Assembly (NCBI RefSeq): GCF_945870625.1
Contig: NZ_CAMBTS010000009.1
Location: 1-55,715, forward strand
Source: Novosphingobium sp. Chol11
Lineage (GTDB): Bacteria; Pseudomonadota; Alphaproteobacteria; Sphingomonadales; Sphingomonadaceae
Reading direction: 5' to 3'
Length of the DNA stretch: 55,715 bases
A program made the position numbers and the translations under genes. Positions 17,760 through 25,663 of this stretch are shown here, piece after piece. Positions within the stretch are counted from its first letter, which is position 1; every line of letters starts with the position of its first letter. The notes beneath the pieces are model-generated. The model saw only the letters and a list, made by a program, of their open reading frames with translations. It searched no databases and had not been told where the DNA came from.

Positions 17760-18548
17760 ATGGATCTGGGAATTGCGGGGCGCAAGGCGCTGGTTAATGG
17801 CGGTAGTGCGGGCATGGGGCGCGGGGCCGCTCTGGCGTTGGCGCGCGAGGGTGTGGACGTGTTCATCTCCGCGCGCGGGGCCGAACGGCTGGAGGCGACT
17901 TGCGCCGCCATTGCCGCCGAAACCGGCGCCAAGGTCCATGCCATCATCGCCGATCATGCCAGCGACGAAGGCCGCGCGGCTATCCTCGCCGTCTGTCCCG
18001 ATCCCGACATCTTCGTCGCCACGTGCGCCCCGCCGCCGTTTACTGGCGATTTCCGTGAGGTTTCGCGCGAGGCGTTCGAACGCGCCGTGGCCACCGCGCT
18101 GCTCAGTCCGATCGACTACATCAAGGCCGTGACCGGGCCGATGGTGGCGCGGCGCTGGGGCCGGATCCTCAATATCAGCACCGGGGCGGCCAAGTATCCC
18201 GCCGCGATGCGCGTGCTCTCCGGTCCGCCCCGCGCCGCGCTGGCCAATTATTGCCATGCGATCTCCAAGGAACTCGCGCCGCACAATGTGACGATCAACT
18301 CGGTGCTGCCGGGGATGCATCATACGCCCGGTATCGAGGACGTGCTGGGCCCCCGCGCCGAGGCCAACGGGCGCACCTATGACGAGGAAGTCGCCGCTTT
18401 CGTCAAAGCAGTGCGCCTGCCCGCCGGGCGCTTCGGCGACGCCGAGGACCTGGGCGCGTTGGTGGCGATGTTCTGCAGCGCGCAGGCCAGCTACATGACC
18501 GGCCAGTCGCTGGTCGTCGACGGCGGCATCGGCACCTCGACGTTCTAG
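17760..18548 (+). CDS. Atypical SDR family protein lacking the YxxxK site
   Basis: A 262-residue Rossmann protein from ATG 17760, with GAGG ending ten bases before it. The cofactor loop is 'VNGGSAGMGRGAAL', and the C-terminal 'SYMTGQSLVVDGGIG' is standard for FabG-like SDRs. The segment after 'ILNISTGAAKYPA' reads 'SGPPRAALANYCHAISKELA', so the Tyr-x-x-x-Lys pair is not at its normal place. It belongs with the divergent SDR group that has an 'SxxxRAxL' stretch there. It may use another general base or act as a non-canonical reductase. It follows the OYE gene and converges with the amidohydrolase. Confidence 0.8.
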   Translation: MDLGIAGRKALVNGGSAGMGRGAALALAREGVDVFISARGAERLEATCAAIAAETGAKVHAIIADHASDEGRAAILAVCPDPDIFVATCAPPPFTGDFREVSREAFERAVATALLSPIDYIKAVTGPMVARRWGRILNISTGAAKYPAAMRVLSGPPRAALANYCHAISKELAPHNVTINSVLPGMHHTPGIEDVLGPRAEANGRTYDEEVAAFVKAVRLPAGRFGDAEDLGALVAMFCSAQASYMTGQSLVVDGGIGTSTF

Positions 18549-20266
18549 TTCGGTCCATACCCTGCCCCGCGCACCAGCTTGCCTGGCCGCGCGCCGGTTG
18601 ACTGGTCAAACCGGCCGATGATCTCGCCCGCGACGATGGTCGCCTCGTAGCCAGTGGCGCGCTGGTGCAGGCGGCGCCCGCCGGCAGGCAGATCGCGCAC
18701 CACTTCGGGCAAATGGAGCATGAGGCCATCGAGGTCGATCACATTGAGATCGGCCCGAGCACCGGGCACGAGCAGCCCGCGATCATTGAGGCCAACCGCG
18801 CGCGCCGCCTTCTGGCTCAGCATGTGGACGGCTTCGGCCAGTTCCAGCCGCAGCGGCCCCGCGCCCCTCACGAACTGGGTCAGCAGGTAAGTCGAGTAGC
18901 TGGCATCGCAAATCGCCCCGTAATGCGCGCCGCCATCGCCGAGGCCGGGAACGCAATAAGGATGGCGCAGCATCTCGTGCGCGCTCTCCAGCGACGCATT
19001 CTCGTAATTGCCCAGCGCGGCGAGGAAGAGGCCCCGGCCATTCGTCTCAAGCAGCCGCTCGTAGGCGATCTCCTGCGGCGTGCAGCCGCGCGCGGCGGCT
19101 TGCCCGGCCATGCTCATATGCGCCGGCGGGGCATAGTCGGGCGGATTGTCGAGCGGGAACAGCCAGCGCCAGTTGCGCGCGAGTTCGTTGAACGGATGGC
19201 CGGGGGCGAAATCCTCGGTCAGGAGCGCGGCGCGCAAGTCGGGATCGCGCATCGCGGCGACTTGCTCGTCAATCGAAAGGTGCGCGATCTTGGCCCAGCT
19301 CGGGCACAGCACGAAGGGGTGCACCGTCAGTTCCAGCCCTGCGATCAATCCGATCGGGCGCGGCATCACTTGCGCATGGGCGATGCCGCCCGCCGCATTG
19401 GTCGCCTCCAGCTTTTCCAGCACCCGCCGCCAGCGCGGCGGCGCGTCGTTGCCCGAAGCCAGCGTGAACGTCGCCGGGCGGCCGCTGGCGGCGATCACCC
19501 GCTCGATCACGGGGTATTCCTTGTCCCACCCGACAAACGCATCGAGCACGACTTGAAACGTCCCCGCGCCCGCATCGGCCATGCCGCGCGTGATCGCCTC
19601 CAGCTCGGCAATATCGGTGTCGAACGTCGGGATCGCCGCACCATCGGCGGTCTTGTGGATCGACAGGCGCGAAGTGGCAAAGCCGATCGCTCCGGCGCGC
19701 ATCGCCTCGGCAGTCAGGCGGCGCATGAGCGCAAGATCATCGGCCGTGGCCAGTTCGCGTGCCGCGCCGCGCGCACCCATGGCATAGACCCGAAGCGGTG
19801 AATGCGGGAGGTAGGCGGCCACATCGATGTCGCGCTTTCCTGCGGCGACCTTGTCGAGATATTCCGGGAATGTCTCCCAGTCCCACGACAGCCCCTCGGT
19901 CATCACCACGCCGGGAATGTCCTCCACCCCTTCCATGACATTGATCAGCATCTGGTGATCGGCCTTGCGGCAAGGCGCGAAGCCTACCCCGCAATTGCCC
20001 ATCACCGCCGTGGTCACGCCATGCGCGGACGAGGGCGAGAGTTCCTCGGCCCAGATGCACTGGCCGTCATAATGTGTGTGGACGTCGACGAAGCCGGGGG
20101 TGACGACGCGGCCCTGCGCGTCGATTTCCTCTGCGCCGCGCCCGCTGAACGCGCCGATGGCGGCGATCCGCCCGCCCGCGATGGCGATATCGCCCTCGAT
20201 CAGTTCGCCCCCGCTGCCGTCGGCAATCGTGCCGCCGCGGATCACCAGATCATAATCGGCCTGCAT
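18545..20266 (-). CDS. N-acyl-D-amino-acid deacylase-like amidohydrolase
   Basis: A 573-residue metal-dependent hydrolase of the D-aminoacylase group. It has the N-terminal 'DLVIRGGTIADGSGGELIEGDIAI' beta sandwich, 'VTPGFVDVHTHYDGQ' with the HxH metal ligands, 'VTTAVMGNCGVGFAP', and near the C-terminus 'LGDGGAHYGAICDASYSTYLLTQF' with an aspartate and histidine typical of the family. Family members remove acyl groups from N-acyl-D-amino acids or related amides. It starts four bases downstream of the MAPEG gene end and overlaps the convergent SDR stop by four bases. Confidence 0.85.
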   Translation of the reverse strand: MQADYDLVIRGGTIADGSGGELIEGDIAIAGGRIAAIGAFSGRGAEEIDAQGRVVTPGFVDVHTHYDGQCIWAEELSPSSAHGVTTAVMGNCGVGFAPCRKADHQMLINVMEGVEDIPGVVMTEGLSWDWETFPEYLDKVAAGKRDIDVAAYLPHSPLRVYAMGARGAARELATADDLALMRRLTAEAMRAGAIGFATSRLSIHKTADGAAIPTFDTDIAELEAITRGMADAGAGTFQVVLDAFVGWDKEYPVIERVIAASGRPATFTLASGNDAPPRWRRVLEKLEATNAAGGIAHAQVMPRPIGLIAGLELTVHPFVLCPSWAKIAHLSIDEQVAAMRDPDLRAALLTEDFAPGHPFNELARNWRWLFPLDNPPDYAPPAHMSMAGQAAARGCTPQEIAYERLLETNGRGLFLAALGNYENASLESAHEMLRHPYCVPGLGDGGAHYGAICDASYSTYLLTQFVRGAGPLRLELAEAVHMLSQKAARAVGLNDRGLLVPGARADLNVIDLDGLMLHLPEVVRDLPAGGRRLHQRATGYEATIVAGEIIGRFDQSTGARPGKLVRGAGYGPN

Positions 20267-20270
20267 CGCC

Positions 20271-20675
20271 TCACCCTCCGTTCACAAGTCGCCCGATGCC
20301 GCCAATCAGCGAGCCGAGCACAAAAATATAGATTGGCGGCATCGAGATATAGAGCGGGATCAGCCGCTTTTCCGCCGCCAGGTGATAGCCCCGCGCATAA
20401 AGAACCCGCATGAACGGCCAGATCGCGCCGATCCCGGCTGCCCACAGCGGGCTGACGACATAGGCAAAGAGCCACAGGCCGGGCAGAAACAGCACCAGAT
20501 GTTCCAGCGTATTCTGATGCGCGCGCACATAGCGCTCATACTCGGGCGGCCCGCTATGCGAGGGAGGCTCGATCTTGAACCGCACCCGCGCCAGCCCCGC
20601 CATGAGCAGCGTGAAGTAATAAGCCAGCAGCGCCAGCGCGCTGACGATCACGACATAAGTGTAAGGATCGGACAT
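20271..20675 (-). CDS. MAPEG family membrane protein
   Basis: A 134-residue protein with four hydrophobic segments and the MAPEG signature in 'RYVRAHQNTLEHLVLFLPGLWLFAY' and 'RVLYARGYHLAAEKR', which contribute the glutathione-type active site of eukaryotic relatives. Bacterial members are inner-membrane proteins of mostly unknown role, some with glutathione transferase activity. It lies just upstream of the amidohydrolase and about 145 bases downstream of qhpE on the same strand. Whether it is co-transcribed with the qhp operon is not clear. Confidence 0.85.
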   Translation of the reverse strand: MSDPYTYVVIVSALALLAYYFTLLMAGLARVRFKIEPPSHSGPPEYERYVRAHQNTLEHLVLFLPGLWLFAYVVSPLWAAGIGAIWPFMRVLYARGYHLAAEKRLIPLYISMPPIYIFVLGSLIGGIGRLVNGG

Positions 20676-20821
20676 GGATATGCGCGCGCCTTTGCTGCGA
20701 ATGCCAAGGCTGGCCTAATGGGACCGGCGCGGCAACTCACACTTTTGTGGCCTGCATGAGCGCGCGCAGACAGCCCCGCCCGGCGCCGCCTAGGTGCAAT
20801 CATTGCAATTGTTGCGCCGCT

Positions 20822-21469
20822 TTAAGGATCAGCGCCGGAATCTCGGTTGACCTCGATCAGCCCAGCGGCAGCAAGCCCGGTCACTTGCGCGGTGGCAAAG
20901 CTGATGCCGTGGAGATTGCGCTGCTGTGGCACCCCATCAATCGGGCGGGGATAGCCTGAGGCATAATAGAGCCCGTCCGCGCTCAGCCGGACCGAGCCGC
21001 GTGCAACATCCCAGTCGAGCCCTACTGCAATGACATCGGCCAGCATGCCCGGCCAGCATGGTGCACCATCTGCGGCGGTTCGCGGCGCGACGACGCGCGC
21101 AGTGCTGCGCGCCAATGCTGCGGCAAAGTGATCGGCGTGAGCCGGGTTGGTGGTGCCAAGGCTGAGGTTGCAGAAATCGGCGCCTTGTGCGCTGGCCCAA
21201 TCCATCGCTGCGATCAGCGCGCGGGGCGAGGCGCGCAGACCCTCGCGGAACACCCGGATCGGCAGGATCAGCGCATCGGGCGCCAGTTCCTGGATCGCGG
21301 CGGTCACCGCTGTGCCATGGCCCACTCGGTCGAGCGTTGCGGTTTCGTCTTGCTCCATCGTGCCATCGGCGAGCACTGACACGCCCGGCAGGAGGTGACT
21401 GGCTATGATATGCGGATGGCCGGGGTGCACCCCGCTGTCGATCACCGCAATGCGCAACCGTTCAGACAC
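20822..21469 (-). CDS. qhpE: Subtilisin-like protease of amine dehydrogenase maturation
   Basis: A 215-residue minimal S8 protease. The catalytic triad is visible: Asp in 'VIDSGVHPGHPH', His in 'RVGHGTAVTAAI', and Ser in 'GISFATAQVTG'. It has no signal peptide or long prodomain. In the qhp system the protease removes the leader of the gamma subunit QhpC. Its start lies inside the end of the ABC exporter gene (eight bases of overlap), which ties it to export. It is the last gene of the operon. Confidence 0.85.
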   Translation of the reverse strand: MSERLRIAVIDSGVHPGHPHIIASHLLPGVSVLADGTMEQDETATLDRVGHGTAVTAAIQELAPDALILPIRVFREGLRASPRALIAAMDWASAQGADFCNLSLGTTNPAHADHFAAALARSTARVVAPRTAADGAPCWPGMLADVIAVGLDWDVARGSVRLSADGLYYASGYPRPIDGVPQQRNLHGISFATAQVTGLAAAGLIEVNRDSGADP

Positions 21470-23168
21470 GCAGGTTTGCCTTTCCGTCTGTCAGCGTCAC
21501 CACCAGATCAGCGCCTTCGGTTAGCGCAGGGCGGTGCGTGATGATGATCAGCGTCGCCTCAGGCAGCGCCTCGCGCAAGCCTTCGGCGACCCGCCGCTCC
21601 GTCGCCGCATCGAGCGCCGCGGTCGGTTCATCCAGCACCAGCACCGAAGGCCGGCGCAGCAACGCGCGGGCAATCGCGATGCGTTGGCGCTCGCCCGCAG
21701 AGAGCGAGAGCCCGCGTTCGCCCACCGGCGTCTGCAATCCTTGCGGCAGGCGCTCCAGCAAGGGACCAAGTCCTGCAGCTTCAGCTGCGGCCTGAACCTC
21801 GGCGGTGGTTGCGCTATCCAGCGCGAAGGCGATATTGGCGGCGATCGAGGTGTTGAACAGGAACGGGGCCTGATCGACCAGCAAAACCTCTCGGCGCAGA
21901 TCGGCAAGCGCGACATCGCGGATATCCGCCCCGTCGATGGTGATGCGGCCGCTCTGCGGGTCCTGCAGCCTTACCAGCAAGTCCGCCAGGGTCGATTTGC
22001 CCGCCCCGCTTTCGCCAAGAACCGCGCAATGCGTGCCTGCCGGGATCGTGAGATCGACACCGTCCAGCACCGCGTCGCGGTCATGGCGGAAATGCACGCC
22101 TTCAAAGCGGATCGCGCGGCGCACCGGACCCAGCGGCAAGGGCTCGGCGCGCTGGATCACATCAGGCACCGTGTCGAACAGCTCGAAAATCCGCCCCAGC
22201 GAAACACGGGTTGATGCAAGTCCCGAGGATAGCCCCAGCAAGGCCTGCACCGGCCCGAAAAGCCGCGCGTGATAGGCCATGAAGGCCACGAGCGTGCCGA
22301 TCGTGAGTTCGCCCGAAAACACCCGCCAGCCGCCATAAAGCGTGACTGCGGCGGTCGAGATCGCCAGCAGCGCACCGGGCAGGGCGCCGGTCAGGAAGGA
22401 GGCCACCTGCATGCGCAACATGGCCTCGACAAACCGGCCATTGGCATCGGCAAACCGGGCCAGTTCATGCCGCTCGGCGCTCAGCGCGGTGACCACCCGC
22501 ATCCCCATCACCGTATCGACCAGCAGGCTGCCCAGATCCGCGCCACGCTCGCGCATGTCGCGGGTGATATCGACCAGCTTGCGCTGCAGCCGCACAAACA
22601 CAAGCACCGCAATGGGCACGAGCACAGTGCCGAGAAGAAACAGCCGCCAATCGAGCCAGACCATCAGGACCACGCTGCCGATCAGGAACAGCACATTGCC
22701 CAGCGCCGCCAGCAAAGTGTCGGCGGCGGCGCGCTGCACATCGCTGACATCGCTGTTGATCCGGCTCATCAGATCGCCCAGCCGGAAGCGCGCATAAAAG
22801 CGCGGGGACAGCGTCTGCAAATGGCGCAGCAAGTCCACGCGGATATCGAAAAGCATCGCCGCCGAGATTTTCACATAGCGATAGCTGGAGGCGATATTGA
22901 GCGCATAGCCGCCCAGCGTCACGCCGATCGTCGCCGCCGCTATCCACCACAAGGCCGCCAGATTGTGCCCGAGCAGCGCCTCATCGATCATCAGCTTGGA
23001 AAGGTAGGGCTGCGCCAGCGTGACCGCAGTCGCCATGAGGCTGAGCGTGAGCACAAGTATGAGCCGCCCGCGATAGGGCATGAGGTATGGCGTCAGGCGG
23101 CGATAGGTGCGCCACTGAGCGACCGGGGGTGACAGGTGCGCGCCATTGGGCGTCTGCGGGTTGTTCAT
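21462..23168 (-). CDS. qhpF: ABC transporter with fused membrane and ATPase domains (QhpC exporter)
   Basis: From ATG 23168 the product has 568 residues. The open frame upstream lies wholly in qhpG and is ignored. Six transmembrane helices occupy roughly residues 30-310, followed by an ATPase with Walker A 'LGESGAGKSTLA', signature 'LSAGERQRIAIARALL', Walker B 'VLVLDEPTAALD' and the switch 'ITHRP'. It is homologous to peptide exporters and in the qhp system carries the crosslinked gamma subunit across the inner membrane. The ATG overlaps the qhpG stop. Confidence 0.87.
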   Translation of the reverse strand: MNNPQTPNGAHLSPPVAQWRTYRRLTPYLMPYRGRLILVLTLSLMATAVTLAQPYLSKLMIDEALLGHNLAALWWIAAATIGVTLGGYALNIASSYRYVKISAAMLFDIRVDLLRHLQTLSPRFYARFRLGDLMSRINSDVSDVQRAAADTLLAALGNVLFLIGSVVLMVWLDWRLFLLGTVLVPIAVLVFVRLQRKLVDITRDMRERGADLGSLLVDTVMGMRVVTALSAERHELARFADANGRFVEAMLRMQVASFLTGALPGALLAISTAAVTLYGGWRVFSGELTIGTLVAFMAYHARLFGPVQALLGLSSGLASTRVSLGRIFELFDTVPDVIQRAEPLPLGPVRRAIRFEGVHFRHDRDAVLDGVDLTIPAGTHCAVLGESGAGKSTLADLLVRLQDPQSGRITIDGADIRDVALADLRREVLLVDQAPFLFNTSIAANIAFALDSATTAEVQAAAEAAGLGPLLERLPQGLQTPVGERGLSLSAGERQRIAIARALLRRPSVLVLDEPTAALDAATERRVAEGLREALPEATLIIITHRPALTEGADLVVTLTDGKANLRV

Positions 23169-24172
23169 GCCGCCACGGTGCGTTTGGCCAATCGGCTTCC
23201 GGTCAGCACAAAGGCCGGTTCCGGCTCCGAGGCCAGCATGCCGGTGCACCAGGCATAGCCCGCCGCCGTTGCCTCGGCCTGCTCCTGCCACCATGGGCCC
23301 GAACCGCCGCGCTGATAGAACGGCAGGCATGCAGCGAGATGGCGGCGCAGCGCGGCAATGCACATCGCGCGATAGTGGCGCAAAAAGGGTGCCGGAGCCT
23401 CACCTTCCGCAATCGCACTTGCCACTGCGCCGGCCAGAATGCCGCCACGCGCCGCCGTGGCGGTGCCGTCGCCGCAGAGGGGATCGAGCGCGAGGGCCCC
23501 GCTTCCTACGCCCAGCCAATCGTCTCCCACCAGATGCTCCAGCACGCGCGGGGCTGTTTCGAAGCGCGCCGCGACCGCCCCTACCGCGCCGATTGCCGGC
23601 GCAATGAGGCGGCTTTGGTCGAGCAGCGCATCCAGCGCATCGCCCACCGCGAGGAGCCAGCCGTCTGGCCCGCCCAGCGGGATCATGAACAGCCAGCCCG
23701 CCGCGACAGCCTCGACCAGAACCGCCGAGGGATCAGCACTGGCCGCCAGCACGACCGGTGCTACTGCGGCCTCGCGCTGGCCGAACTGGCGGATACCAAG
23801 CTCAGGCGGGCGCGCGTGCAGCGTGAATTGCGGCGTTTCGATTGGGAGAACGCCCTCCGCAAGCGGCAGGGCGGACAAAAGCTCGTGGCCAGGCATCGCC
23901 ACGGCCTGATGCGGGATGGCCACAGGCTCGGGCTCGTTCCACAACACACTGCGCCGGGTGATCCGGTGCGATCCGGCCACGCAGCCCGCGCCGAACAAAC
24001 CATCCAGCAAATGCAGCGCCTGCTCGCCCAACATGACCATGGGCGCCGCGCCGCGTTCAGGGCCCGGTGCTGCCGAGAAACCAATGCCGTTTTCGGTCAG
24101 CACGGCCTGCGCCGCCGCAATTCCAACCCCGTGTCCGGCGAGATGCACGGATGACCGCCGCGCGGCGGTCAT
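23165..24172 (-). CDS. qhpG: QhpG-like flavin-dependent monooxygenase, short form
   Basis: A 335-residue protein at the position of QhpG, the flavoprotein that hydroxylates the gamma-subunit tryptophan on the way to CTQ. A compressed N-terminal nucleotide-binding turn 'LAGHGVGIAAAQAVL' and the late 'GSGALALDPLCGDGTATAARGG', which resembles the GD...DPxxGxG flavin motif of PHBH-type monooxygenases, support this. The first motif lacks the full GxGxxG and the protein looks shorter than typical group A monooxygenases (about 400 residues). It starts 10 bases after qhpB and overlaps qhpF by four bases. Confidence 0.72.
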   Translation of the reverse strand: MTAARRSSVHLAGHGVGIAAAQAVLTENGIGFSAAPGPERGAAPMVMLGEQALHLLDGLFGAGCVAGSHRITRRSVLWNEPEPVAIPHQAVAMPGHELLSALPLAEGVLPIETPQFTLHARPPELGIRQFGQREAAVAPVVLAASADPSAVLVEAVAAGWLFMIPLGGPDGWLLAVGDALDALLDQSRLIAPAIGAVGAVAARFETAPRVLEHLVGDDWLGVGSGALALDPLCGDGTATAARGGILAGAVASAIAEGEAPAPFLRHYRAMCIAALRRHLAACLPFYQRGGSGPWWQEQAEATAAGYAWCTGMLASEPEPAFVLTGSRLAKRTVAA

Positions 24173-24182
24173 GGGCCTCGTC

Positions 24183-25289
24183 TCACTTCAGGACCAGCAT
24201 TCCGGCCATGGTTGCGTCGGCACCGAGGTCCCAGGTCTTTTCCAGCTTCATGGTTTGCGCGTCATAGACTTCGATATCGTAGCTTGCGCCGTAGATGTAG
24301 AGCTTCGTGCCATCGCCCGACATGCCGAGCTGGAAGCGCGAGCGGCAGCCGAACTCGACCTTATCCTTCAGCTTGAGACTGGTCATGTCGAATTTCCAGA
24401 ACTCGCAGCGTTTGTTGCCGGTGGTCCCGTTGGTTACCACGGTATAGCCGGTCTTGCCGTCGGGCGTAATTTCCAGCCCCGACATGCCAGTGGTGATTGG
24501 CCCCATCGGCGTAAACTTGAACTTGCGCGTGTTGAGATCGAACTTGCCGAGCCCGAACACCTTGTTGTGCACATAAGGATCGGCGGCGGTGAACAGCGAG
24601 ACAAGCTGGTTGCCATTGGTCATCTGAAACCCTTCGACACCGCCGCCGAACGCCACGTTCTCATATCCCGTGGCATCAGGCTTCTGCACATCGATGCGAT
24701 CGGCAACCTTGAGCTTGGCGGTATCGACCACCAGCACTTTTTCCTTGAAGATATAGAGCGATTTTCCATCGGGCGAGACCATCATCGGCGCGCGAAAGCC
24801 GCCGCTCATAGCATCATCTTCGGGCTCCAGGTCAGCGGTGCGGACGACCTTTTGCAGCTTGATGTCGATCACCGCGTACATCTGCTTGCTGACCTTCCAG
24901 CGGTCGATCAGCTTGTCCATGCGCATCATGGTGGTGTAGAAATAGCGCCCGGTCGGGTCGGGAGCGCCGCCATTGAAGCGGTAGCGTTCGGTGGGCGTGT
25001 TAAGATCAAACTGCGTGAGGATGGCGTGCGACTTCGCATCCATCACGATCACGCTGCTGTTGGTGATCGTGGTGGCGAAGATCTTCGCCTGATCGGGTGT
25101 GACCCGCAAGGACACGGGGAGGCCGCCCGGCAATTGGATCTTCTCGCCGATCTTGCCCGTGGCCTCATCAACCGTGAACAGCTTGTCGGGATACGTGCCC
25201 AGCATCAAGGTGCCAGCCATGACGGGCATGCCGACGGCAAGGGCAAGCGCTGCGGATCCTAGCGCGGTCTTCCGGGCAAGCGAGATCAT
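24183..25289 (-). CDS. qhpB: Quinohemoprotein amine dehydrogenase, beta subunit
   Basis: A 368-residue protein with an N-terminal signal peptide ending near 'ALAVGMPVMAG', then repeating YVTN-like blades ('SLRVTPDQAKIFATTITNSSVIVMD', 'PMMVSPDGKSLYIFKEKVLVVD', 'LGMSGDGTKLYIYGASYDIEVYD'), consistent with the seven-bladed beta propeller of the 36-kDa subunit. It works in the periplasm as part of the alpha-beta-gamma enzyme that oxidises primary amines. A good ribosome site (AGAAGGGAC) precedes the ATG. The gap from qhpC is 44 bases. Confidence 0.9.
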   Translation of the reverse strand: MISLARKTALGSAALALAVGMPVMAGTLMLGTYPDKLFTVDEATGKIGEKIQLPGGLPVSLRVTPDQAKIFATTITNSSVIVMDAKSHAILTQFDLNTPTERYRFNGGAPDPTGRYFYTTMMRMDKLIDRWKVSKQMYAVIDIKLQKVVRTADLEPEDDAMSGGFRAPMMVSPDGKSLYIFKEKVLVVDTAKLKVADRIDVQKPDATGYENVAFGGGVEGFQMTNGNQLVSLFTAADPYVHNKVFGLGKFDLNTRKFKFTPMGPITTGMSGLEITPDGKTGYTVVTNGTTGNKRCEFWKFDMTSLKLKDKVEFGCRSRFQLGMSGDGTKLYIYGASYDIEVYDAQTMKLEKTWDLGADATMAGMLVLK

Positions 25290-25333
25290 GCAAAAGTCCC
25301 TTCTCAGTCAGCAATCCGGGCGGGGGCAGGGAA

Positions 25334-25663
25334 TTACGGGAACACGATGTCGAGGCTGCGCCAGTCCTTGGTCGCGGCCGCGCAGTTGCTTGCCCAATCC
25401 GGCGAATAGTTGACATGGTCGGCCATCTGTACAGGCCAGAAGCAGGTGACATAGCAATCGTAGATGTCGCGTTCGGCGGGCTGGCACAGACCAGCGGTGC
25501 CGCCGGTGGCGTCCACTTCCCAGCCGGGCGAGAACGAAAGCGAGCAGCCCAGCGGCACGTGCGGCCGGGGTGCCTGCTGCAGTGCGACGACATCCTCGTC
25601 CATCGATGCCACATCGGCTTCGATCTTGAATGCTTTGGCGTTAATCGGTTTCAAGTGCTTCAT
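25334..25663 (-). CDS. qhpC: Quinohemoprotein amine dehydrogenase, gamma subunit (CTQ carrier)
   Basis: A 109-residue precursor from ATG 25663, whose ATG overlaps the qhpD stop. Longer open frame upstream belongs to qhpD sequence. Every residue of the known cofactor and crosslinks is in register: Cys70-Trp76 for cysteine tryptophylquinone, and thioether pairs Cys40-Glu49, Cys60-Asp66 and Cys74-Asp82. These have the same spacings as Cys37-Trp43, Cys7-Glu16, Cys27-Asp33 and Cys41-Asp49 of the Paracoccus mature subunit, implying a leader of about 33 residues. One extra Cys (94) is present. This subunit holds the catalytic quinone. Confidence 0.93.
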   Translation of the reverse strand: MKHLKPINAKAFKIEADVASMDEDVVALQQAPRPHVPLGCSLSFSPGWEVDATGGTAGLCQPAERDIYDCYVTCFWPVQMADHVNYSPDWASNCAAATKDWRSLDIVFP

